Shown: positions 1-6,006 of the stretch, in pieces
Numbering within the stretch: position 1 is the stretch's first letter
Layout: each line of letters starts with the position of its first letter
Assembly: GCA_030607345.1 (NCBI GenBank)
Contig: JAUWKC010000095.1
Coordinates: forward strand, 1 to 6,761
DNA from: Planctomycetota bacterium
GTDB taxonomy: Bacteria; Planctomycetota; Phycisphaerae; Sedimentisphaerales; SG8-4
DNA length: 6,761 nt
Reading direction: 5' to 3'
Notes under the pieces: model-generated
Seen by the model: only the letters and a program-made list of their open reading frames with translations
The model's database searches: none
What the model was told of the DNA's origin: nothing
Made by a program: the position numbers and the translations under genes

Positions 1-12
1 CAGAGTAGTATT
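1..12. repeat. Right end of a dispersed hairpin repeat (partial copy at window edge)
   Basis: The first 12 bases, cagagtagtatt, are identical to positions 3240-3251 in the same orientation. There they form the right arm of a hairpin element. The rest of this copy would lie left of the window. The copy abuts and overlaps by two bases the stop codon of the minus-strand surface-protein gene. Only 12 bp can be compared, so a full element here is an inference. Confidence 0.5.
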
Positions 13-2845
13 AGTCCCACTCAACGAGCACATAGATATAATCTATCAACGTTTTTCTGTGAGCGATGTTGTCATTATTCTTAATTTGTAACTGGAGTGA
101 ATTTATGTTTTCGAGTGTATCCACAACCCCTGTAACATCCCACGAGTCTATAGCCTCATGGGATTCTTCTTCATGCACAGGAGCATTCATTGCTGCCCAA
201 ACCATCGGCTTAGTCGGCCAGCCTGTGCCGATAGACCATTTTAATTTTCCCTTGGTAAATCGTTCTTCCTCGAAGTGTTCGACACGAACAACGACTGATT
301 TTATTACAGCATCTGCCGGGATGGATACATCTGAAAAATCAAAGGATACGTATGAGCCGAAGCTGATTTCACAGCGCTCGTTATCGCTGGATTGGACAAG
401 GTTGGTTTTGCCGTCTGCTGATAATGTTTTTCTGTTTCTTTGATTATAGCCATCCAGTACGGTCAATTTTGTTATCTTTGGCGGAGCCGGATTTACTGTA
501 ATGGTAAATGATTGGGTATCCAGGGCCGGGGTGCTATTGCTATCGGCGACCTTGACCACCACCTTATTATCCCCTGCTTGGGTCGGTTTCCATTGTATCA
601 ACCCGGTAGCGGAATTTATGGTCATATCATCAGGGTTGGTGGTTAAGGAGTAAGCTAAGGTATCTGCTACATCCGGGTCTGCGGCGTTAACATCGTATAT
701 ATATAACGCACCGGCGGTAGCTGTGGTTACAGGTGCTGAAGTGATTACCGGGGCATCGTTTACCATATTGACTGTAACATTTACCTTAGCGGTATCAGTT
801 AGGCCTTTGTTGTCGCTAATAGTATATGTGAATGCGTCGCTGCCGTAGAAGTTCGCGTGGGGGCTATAGGTCAGCGTGCTGTCGGGGTTGATAGTGACCG
901 AGCCATTGGTGCCCTGGCGGACAGCGGTTACCGTAAGGGTGTCATTATCTATGTCAGTGTCGTTCGCCGGCACGTCAATGGTTACTATCGGCGTGTCCTC
1001 CTGGGTAGTCGCAGTATCATCATTGGCCACTGGCGGGTCGTTGACCGGGGAGACCGTGATTGACACGGTTGCAAGAGCGCTGTCCGCTGTGCCGTCGTTG
1101 ACCTTGAAGGTTAAGCTGTCTGACCCGCAGAAATTCGCGTTGGGCGTATAGGTCAGGTTTGGCGCTGTCCCATTCAAGCTCCCGTGGAATGGCCCCGTTA
1201 CCGTACTGTAGGCCAACGGGTCTGAATCCGGGTCACTGCCCGTCAGGCTAATCGTTACAGGCGTATCCTCCATTGTGGTTACTGAATGAGGCTTTGCCAC
1301 AGGGAGGAGATTCGGAGCGACATTGATGGATACCGTTGCCGGGGCACTGTCCACTTCGCCGTCATTCAACTTGAAAGTGAAAATGTCCTGACCTGTGAAG
1401 GAAGGTTCGGGCGTGTAGATGAACCTTCTGTTGGTATTGAAGTTCGAGTCGAAGGTGAGTATGCCGTGCTCAGGTTCTGTGCAGATAATGAACATTAAGG
1501 GTTCGCCATCCACATCACTGCCTGTCAAGGCAGCGGATACGGATTTGTTTACTTTTGTCGTTTCAGACTGGGGATTTGCTATAGGAGCATCGTTTACGGC
1601 CAGCACTGTAACCGATATCATCACCTGGTCACTATCAGTCTTGCCGTCGTTGACGCTGAATGTGAAATTGTCTGGTCCGTTGTAGTTCAACGCCGGCGTG
1701 TAAGTTATATTGGGCGCTGTCCCGCTCAAGCTCCCGTGGGACGGACCTGTTATCACACTGTAGGTTAGCTGCTCTCCATCGGGAGCACTTCCCATTAAGG
1801 TAATCTGCACCGGTGTCTCCTCCTGTGTCGTTACACTACCAGGCTCGGCCACTGGCGGGTCGCTGAGCGCGCTCACTGCAAATAATGCTATAGCTGAGAG
1901 AATTACTAATGCTGAAATCAAGGCAAATATCCTCTTTATAGCTCCTGGATGAAAAACGTACCGGCGGATTCGCTTGAAAGTCTTTATCTTCTGTGGAGGT
2001 TTAGCCTCGATGCTTTGTCGTTCTTCGATTTTGGCCTTCACGGCTGTGGCTTCGGCCTTCGCCGAGGCGAGCAGGCCCTCTTCTGCCTTTGCTCTGGTTA
2101 GAGCCTCAGACTTTGTCTTTTCTTCAGCTTTGGCTAATTTTTCCTCTGCCTGGGCTAACGCCGCGGCATACGACCGGATTTTTTCTTCCGCTTCTGCCTC
2201 GGCAGCCGCTATCGCCTCTTTAGCCTGGGCCTCGCCTCTTTGTCGTTCTTCGATTTCAGCCTTCAGGCCCTCTTCTGCTGCCTTTGCTCTGGTTAGAGCC
2301 TCAGTCTTTGCCATTTCTTCAGCTTTGGCTAACTTTTCCTCTGCCTGGTTTAGTGCCGCGGCATAGGACCGGATTTTTTCTTCTGCTTTTGCCTCGGCTG
2401 CCGCTATGGCCTCTTTAGCCTGAACCTCGGCCCTCTCTGCCAAGACACTATACCTGCGATACTGCGTGAGCAGCATCTTTTCTGCTTCGGCTTTCACTTT
2501 TTGTTCCGCCGAGGTCCTGGCCTCAATTTCTACCCTTAGCCTTTGCTCTGCTTTGGCCCTTGCCTGGGATTCGGCCTTCAGCCTTTCTTTTATTTTGGCC
2601 ATTGCATTGGCCTTTTTCTTGTTAAACAGGGCACTTAAGAAGTTACGGTGAGATGTTCTCTTCATTTGTGTTTCAGAGGTCTGGGGTACCTGCGGCTGTA
2701 GCTCTGGCTCGTTATGGGCGGCGCGTCGCTGTTCAGGTGCGCCATAAGGCTGCTGGGCACTATCGTTTTGTTGCATCGGTACTCCTTTGAAAACCGATGA
2801 GATTTTTTTGGCTAATCCTGCCTTATTCCTTTTGTGCCCTGACAT
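11..2845 (-). CDS. Coiled-coil, membrane-anchored protein with tandem cadherin/Ig-like domains
   Basis: Predicted 944-residue surface protein; exact function not recognised. Residues about 1-80 are polar, rich in Gln and Pro. Residues about 82-283 are an Ala/Glu/Lys coiled coil that includes a duplicated 65-residue unit. A basic stretch (KRIRR, then IKR) precedes a single hydrophobic segment at about 304-327, which by the positive-inside rule gives a cytoplasmic N terminus and an exported C-terminal part. Five beta-sandwich repeats follow: about 329-418, 419-513, 514-604, 605-697 (cadherin-like/Big_9 type, with VNDAP or VNDPP linkers, YTP and FTF motifs and Asp-rich turns that could bind calcium) and 698-787 (He_PIG-like). 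Residues about 790-944 form an unassigned beta-rich domain. The ATG at 2845 is preceded by GGGAG seven bases upstream, which supports this start; the stop is TAA. It is transcribed divergently from the oxidoreductase operon. Adhesion or envelope scaffolding is an inference from domain type. Confidence 0.88.
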   Translation of the reverse strand: MSGHKRNKAGLAKKISSVFKGVPMQQNDSAQQPYGAPEQRRAAHNEPELQPQVPQTSETQMKRTSHRNFLSALFNKKKANAMAKIKERLKAESQARAKAEQRLRVEIEARTSAEQKVKAEAEKMLLTQYRRYSVLAERAEVQAKEAIAAAEAKAEEKIRSYAAALNQAEEKLAKAEEMAKTEALTRAKAAEEGLKAEIEERQRGEAQAKEAIAAAEAEAEEKIRSYAAALAQAEEKLAKAEEKTKSEALTRAKAEEGLLASAKAEATAVKAKIEERQSIEAKPPQKIKTFKRIRRYVFHPGAIKRIFALISALVILSAIALFAVSALSDPPVAEPGSVTTQEETPVQITLMGSAPDGEQLTYSVITGPSHGSLSGTAPNITYTPALNYNGPDNFTFSVNDGKTDSDQVMISVTVLAVNDAPIANPQSETTKVNKSVSAALTGSDVDGEPLMFIICTEPEHGILTFDSNFNTNRRFIYTPEPSFTGQDIFTFKLNDGEVDSAPATVSINVAPNLLPVAKPHSVTTMEDTPVTISLTGSDPDSDPLAYSTVTGPFHGSLNGTAPNLTYTPNANFCGSDSLTFKVNDGTADSALATVSITVSPVNDPPVANDDTATTQEDTPIVTIDVPANDTDIDNDTLTVTAVRQGTNGSVTINPDSTLTYSPHANFYGSDAFTYTISDNKGLTDTAKVNVTVNMVNDAPVITSAPVTTATAGALYIYDVNAADPDVADTLAYSLTTNPDDMTINSATGLIQWKPTQAGDNKVVVKVADSNSTPALDTQSFTITVNPAPPKITKLTVLDGYNQRNRKTLSADGKTNLVQSSDNERCEISFGSYVSFDFSDVSIPADAVIKSVVVRVEHFEEERFTKGKLKWSIGTGWPTKPMVWAAMNAPVHEEESHEAIDSWDVTGVVDTLENINSLQLQIKNNDNIAHRKTLIDYIYVLVEWD
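2000..2224 (-). repeat. Coiled-coil repeat unit, copy 2 (with about 10 extra residues)
   Basis: Codes for residues 208-282. It matches copy 1 through AKEAIAAAEA, EEKIRSYAAAL, AQAEEKLAKAEE and EALTRAKA, and later at KIEERQ. Around residues 258-270 it carries about ten residues (LASAKAEATA) absent from copy 1. The extra codons coincide with an inverted repeat in the DNA at 2054-2077. Confidence 0.75.
2225..2419 (-). repeat. Coiled-coil repeat unit, copy 1
   Basis: Codes for residues 143-207 of the surface protein. It starts AKEAIAAAEAKAEEKIRSY and ends before the next AKEAIAAAEA. It is nearly identical in protein and very similar in DNA to the unit directly downstream, so this is an internal tandem duplication with a 65-codon period. 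Confidence 0.8.
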
Positions 2846-2987
2846 TGATTATCTCCCGGCCAAAGTAAAGTCAGGCCGCCATTGGTTGTTTCATCTGCCG
2901 AAGCATTACTATTGTGTCTTTTTCATAAGCTCACTCTGCGAAGGTATGGGTAAACCAACGTAGACAGTGCACACGAAGTCGTTTTCG

Positions 2988-3014
2988 TCTATACATTCCG
3001 GTGACTTTAGTCAA
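2988..3014 (-). promoter_or_regulatory. Candidate sigma-70-type promoter for the surface-protein gene
   Basis: On the minus strand, TTGACT (3014-3009) is followed after 15 bp by TATAGA (2993-2988). The spacer is shorter than the ideal 17 bp. The inverted repeat TAGAC/GTCTA at 2961-2991 overlaps the -10 edge and the expected start point, so it could be an operator. Promoter consensus in this lineage is not well known; this is a pattern match only. Confidence 0.25.
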
Positions 3015-3067
3015 AATCAAGGGGATACGATGTTCCTTGGACATCCCAATAGGTCTCGAAATTGCGC

Positions 3068-3096
3068 TTGACTGCGTGTTTGATTGCAAGTATCCT
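3068..3096 (+). promoter_or_regulatory. Candidate sigma-70-type promoter for the oxidoreductase operon
   Basis: TTGACT at 3068-3073 and TATCCT at 3091-3096 are separated by exactly 17 bp. This matches the sigma-70 consensus at 5 of 6 and 4 of 6 positions. It would give a leader of roughly 205 nt before the ATG at 3311, containing both REP-like elements as transcribed hairpins. Confidence 0.35.
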
Positions 3097-3133
3097 TATG
3101 AGCACAGAGATTATTTTTAGTACTCCCAAACAA

Positions 3134-3152
3134 GCCTTCGGCGAGCTCAGGC
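3134..3152. repeat. REP-like palindromic repeat (variant)
   Basis: The sequence gccttcggcgagctcaggc has GCCT/AGGC ends and a GAGCTC core. It closely resembles the repeat inside the propeller gene at 6315-6334: both share CCTTCGGC, then GCTCAGG, and differ in the 2-3 bases between. It therefore looks like a second, variant copy of one dispersed family. Confidence 0.5.
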
Positions 3153-3212
3153 CAGGGTTTGAGGGTGTTACCCAGGGTTGCTTTAATAAGGATACATACG
3201 TTTCGGCCTGCT

Positions 3213-3251
3213 CGTGCTACGCAGCGAAGTCCTGCTTCGCAGAGTAGTATT
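3213..3251. repeat. Hairpin repeat element upstream of the oxidoreductase operon
   Basis: A perfect 6-bp stem GCGAAG (3224-3229) / CTTCGC (3235-3240) closes on the 5-nt loop tcctg. An outer CTAC (3217-3220) / GTAG (3244-3247) stem is separated from it by a 3x3 internal loop. The right end, cagagtagtatt, recurs at window positions 1-12. There is no T-tract, so it does not look like a terminator. It ends about 60 bp before the start codon of the first oxidoreductase and would lie in its leader RNA. Confidence 0.6.
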
Positions 3252-3310
3252 GGAAGGGGTGTTCGACTAACAGAAGAAGGGCAAGGTCCGGTAATCGAAA
3301 GGAGATATTT

Positions 3311-4594
3311 ATGAGAAATAAGAGAAGCAGAAAAAATCGCGAGCTAACTCGCAGGGATTTTATCAAGACATCAGCGGTGGCGGGTGCTGTTTTAGCATCA
3401 GGTACAAATCGTATCTTTGCGGCTGGTTCCGACAAAATACGTGTTGGTCTTATCGGCTGCGGTGGGCAGGGTACCCGGGATATTGTCAGTTGCGTTAAGA
3501 GTTCGCCGGGCGTGGAGATTGTGGCAATGGGTGACTTGTTTGAAGACCGCCTGCAGCAGTCGCTCGACAAGCTCAGGAAGGACGTGCCCGCCGCTGTGAA
3601 GGTCGCTCGAAACAAGCGTTTTGTGGGTTTTGACGCATATAAGAGAGTATTGCAAACCGATGTGCACATGGTCCTTTTGACGGCGCCGCCTCACTGGCGT
3701 GCGGAGCATTTCCGGGCGGCTGTTGAAGCTGGTAAGCACGTGTTTATGGAAAAGCCAGGAGGGGTGGACCCGAAGGGGATTCGTTCAGTTATCCAGACGG
3801 CGGAGCTCGCCAAGCGAAAGCGCCTATCGGTGGTCGCGGGCACTCAGCGCCGACACAGCAAGAAATACCAAGAGATTATCCAGCGGATTCATGACGGTCA
3901 AATTGGGAAGATAGTGGCGGCCCAGGGCTATTGGAATGGCAGTGATATGTTAGGCTACTGGAAATACTGGGAGAAGACTGACCGGCTGTATGGTATGGAA
4001 TGGCAGTGCCGAAGCTGGCCTTGGTTCACTTGGACCAGTGGTGATCATATTGTCGAGCAGCACGTCCACAATCTCGACGTCCTCAACTGGGCAATCCAGG
4101 CGCATCCGGTGCAGTGCATGGGTATGGGCGGTCGGGCCGTGCGAGACCTGGGCAATATCTATGACCACTTCGCCGTGGAGTATGAGTATCCGAACGGTGT
4201 TCGCGTATCGAGTATGTGCCGCCAGATCACCGGCAGCACCGACAGGATTGCTGAACGTGTTGTGGGCACCAAAGGCGTAGCCGATGTCGATCTGGGCATT
4301 ATTACTGGCGAGAGACCTTTCAAGTATGAAGGGTCCGACCCCGACCACTATATCCAGGAGATGGCTGACCTAATCCGGAGCATCCGTGATGGTTCCCCAA
4401 TCAACGAGGGAAAGCAGGTGGCTGAGAGCACCATGAATGCCGTCATGGGCCGGATGAGCGCATATACCGGCCGGGCGCTGAAATGGGACTGGGCGATGAA
4501 TGCGTCCAAGCTTGACCTTAGTCCTGGGAAATATGAGTTCGGCGATTTGCCGGTGAGGCCGGTCGCTGTTCCGGGTAAAACAAGACTTATTTAA
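3311..4594 (+). CDS. Tat-exported Gfo/Idh/MocA family oxidoreductase (first paralog)
   Basis: Predicted NAD(P)-dependent sugar or sugar-derivative oxidoreductase, 427 residues. A twin-arginine leader (RRDFIKTS at 14-21, then a short Ala/Val-rich segment) suggests export in folded form with cofactor bound; the cleavage site is not clear. The Rossmann fold starts at about residue 43, with the dinucleotide motif GLIGCGGQG at 46-54. The family EKP motif is at 147-149 (HVFMEKP), and a histidine-rich segment, GDHIVEQHVHNLD (244-256), lies in the catalytic half. The C-terminal part matches the bacterial Gfo/Idh/MocA C-terminal type, ending KYEFGDLP...VAVPGKT. After EKP the protein reads GGVDP where its paralog has VAVDP. 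AAAGGAG six bases before the ATG supports the start. It lies 45 bp upstream of its paralog, probably in one operon. Substrate unknown. Confidence 0.9.
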   Translation: MRNKRSRKNRELTRRDFIKTSAVAGAVLASGTNRIFAAGSDKIRVGLIGCGGQGTRDIVSCVKSSPGVEIVAMGDLFEDRLQQSLDKLRKDVPAAVKVARNKRFVGFDAYKRVLQTDVHMVLLTAPPHWRAEHFRAAVEAGKHVFMEKPGGVDPKGIRSVIQTAELAKRKRLSVVAGTQRRHSKKYQEIIQRIHDGQIGKIVAAQGYWNGSDMLGYWKYWEKTDRLYGMEWQCRSWPWFTWTSGDHIVEQHVHNLDVLNWAIQAHPVQCMGMGGRAVRDLGNIYDHFAVEYEYPNGVRVSSMCRQITGSTDRIAERVVGTKGVADVDLGIITGERPFKYEGSDPDHYIQEMADLIRSIRDGSPINEGKQVAESTMNAVMGRMSAYTGRALKWDWAMNASKLDLSPGKYEFGDLPVRPVAVPGKTRLI

Positions 4595-4639
4595 TTTAAC
4601 AAATTTTCGATTAATAACGGCTAACTGAAAGGACAACTT

Positions 4640-5959
4640 ATGGAAACCAAAACAATACAAGAAACACAGAGCTTGTCGCGGAGAGACTTTATCAAGACCT
4701 CAGTCCCAATTTTATCGGGATTGGGGGCTGTGAGTTTGTTGTCGGGAACAAACCGAATCTTTGCGGCAGGTTCCGACAAGATCCGTATCGGTCTGATTGG
4801 GTGCGGCGGACGAGGCACGTATGATACGGGCAACTGCCTGAACTGTGCAGAAGGTGGGGAGCTCGTGGCAATGGGCGACCTTTTTAAGGACCGCGTGGAC
4901 AGGTGTCGCGGAACTCTTAAAAGGAAGCTGTCTGATAAAGTGAAGGTAACTGAGGATACGTGCTTTGTTGGCTGGGATGCTCACAAGAAGGTACTTGGGC
5001 GTGATGATGTAGATATGGTAATACTGACTGAGCCGCCTCACTTTCGTCCGGGGCATTTACGCGCTGCCGTTGAGGCGGGCAAGCATGTGTTTATGGAAAA
5101 ACCGGTCGCCGTGGATCCGGCAGGTGTTCGCTCGGTCATTGAGTCGTCACAGATAGCGGACCGGAAAGGCTTGACAATAGTAGCCGGCACGCAGAGTCGC
5201 CGGATGGCGCACCTGGTAGAGGGCATGAAGAGGATTCACAACGGGGATATCGGCAGAATCGTTGGCGGCCAGTGTCTCAGACTCGGCGGCGGAATGCTCA
5301 CGTGGTCGGAGGCGACCAAAGAGCGGCGGCCGACCTGGTCTGATATGGAATGGCAACTTCGCCGGTGGCTGTTCCTGACCTGGCTTTCCGGGGACTTTAT
5401 CACCGAGATGCACATACACAATTTAGACAGAATGAACTGGGCACTGGACGCCCATCCCGTGCAATGTATTGCTCTTGGTGGTCGGCAGGTGCGGACTGGT
5501 CCGGAATACGGAAATGTTTACGACCATTTTTCCGTCGAGTACGAGTATCCCGGCGGGGTACGGATTGAATACATGGGTTCTCAGATTGACAAGATAACCT
5601 ACCGGCAGGACGCACGGGTGATCGGGACAAAGGGCCGGGCATATACGCACGAGGGCGATTTCATTATCGAAGGGGCCAAGCCGTTCAAATACGATGGGCC
5701 GAGTCCGAGTCCGGTGATAAAGCAACATGCGGACCAAATTGCAGCAATTCGCCAGGGTAAGCATTTGAACGAAGGCAAGCGAATCGCTGAGAGTACGCTG
5801 ACGTGCATAATGGGGCGAATGAGCGCTTATACCGGCCGGGCACTGAGTTGGGATTGGGCGATGAAAGGCTCGAAACTGGACCTAAGTCCGCCGAAGTACG
5901 AGTTCGGCGATTTGCCGATGAGGCCGGTCGCGGTTCCCGGTAAGACGAAACTGGTCTAA
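4640..5959 (+). CDS. Tat-exported Gfo/Idh/MocA family oxidoreductase (second paralog)
   Basis: Predicted NAD(P)-dependent oxidoreductase of 439 residues, clearly a tandem paralog of the upstream gene. The Tat motif RRDFIKTS is at 14-21, followed by a longer hydrophobic segment (about 22-36) than in the first copy. The dinucleotide motif GLIGCGGRG is at 51-59, the family EKPVAVDP motif at 153-160, and the active-site-region segment GDFITEMHIHNLD at 251-263. The ending KYEFGDLPMRPVAVPGKT is shared almost exactly with the first copy. It differs most in the middle (about 210-240), where it has extra residues before the shared MEWQ motif, likely the substrate-facing region. AAAGGA with six bases to the ATG supports the start. 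It converges with the propeller gene. The two copies may have different substrates or form a mixed oligomer; neither can be shown here. Confidence 0.9.
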   Translation: METKTIQETQSLSRRDFIKTSVPILSGLGAVSLLSGTNRIFAAGSDKIRIGLIGCGGRGTYDTGNCLNCAEGGELVAMGDLFKDRVDRCRGTLKRKLSDKVKVTEDTCFVGWDAHKKVLGRDDVDMVILTEPPHFRPGHLRAAVEAGKHVFMEKPVAVDPAGVRSVIESSQIADRKGLTIVAGTQSRRMAHLVEGMKRIHNGDIGRIVGGQCLRLGGGMLTWSEATKERRPTWSDMEWQLRRWLFLTWLSGDFITEMHIHNLDRMNWALDAHPVQCIALGGRQVRTGPEYGNVYDHFSVEYEYPGGVRIEYMGSQIDKITYRQDARVIGTKGRAYTHEGDFIIEGAKPFKYDGPSPSPVIKQHADQIAAIRQGKHLNEGKRIAESTLTCIMGRMSAYTGRALSWDWAMKGSKLDLSPPKYEFGDLPMRPVAVPGKTKLV

Positions 5960-6006
5960 AATAAAATTGAGTTCCGTAACATCTATGTCGAACCGCTCGA
6001 ATAAAG
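5960..6006. other. Convergent intergenic gap (47 bp)
   Basis: An AT-rich start, then a weak TCGA...TCGA inverted repeat near 5988-6000. There is no hairpin with a T-tract on either strand. Both converging genes stop at its edges, so any shared terminator is not obvious. Confidence 0.5.

Larger units (their letters stand above)
2846..3310. other. Divergent intergenic region (465 bp)
   Basis: No convincing coding sequence. An open frame at 3062-3247 has no family features and runs through two repeat elements, so I do not call it. The region separates the surface protein (leftward) from the oxidoreductase operon (rightward). It holds the start signals of both, a small nested inverted repeat at 2961-2991 (TAGAC...GTCTA with ACGAA/TTCGT inside), an 8-bp direct repeat ccagggtt at 3152-3159 and 3172-3179, and two REP-like elements at 3134-3152 and 3213-3251. 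No clear factor-independent terminator is visible. Confidence 0.7.

Noticed and set aside
1974..2651. Plus-strand Ser/Ala-rich open frames opposite the coiled coil
   Set aside because: The repetitive Ala/Glu/Lys codons leave the opposite strand free of stops. The translations are low-complexity and have no start signals.
3152..3179. The ccagggtt direct repeat as a CRISPR-like array or target-site duplication
   Set aside because: There are only two 8-bp copies 20 bp apart, with no further periodicity and no associated transposase or cas gene.
3062..3247. A 61-codon plus-strand open frame in the intergenic region
   Set aside because: It starts at TTG with no ribosome binding site, passes through both repeat elements and has no recognisable protein features. 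Its end is simply the translation of the hairpin repeat.
3217..3247. Hairpin at the repeat as a Rho-independent terminator
   Set aside because: The stem is plausible, but no T-tract follows on either strand, and the right end recurs elsewhere in the window. It is better explained as a dispersed repeat.
3311..5959. Assignment of the oxidoreductases as GH109 glycosidases
   Set aside because: GH109 enzymes are also Tat-exported members of this superfamily, but I do not see their characteristic segments here. The C-terminal tail fits the general bacterial Gfo/Idh/MocA type better.
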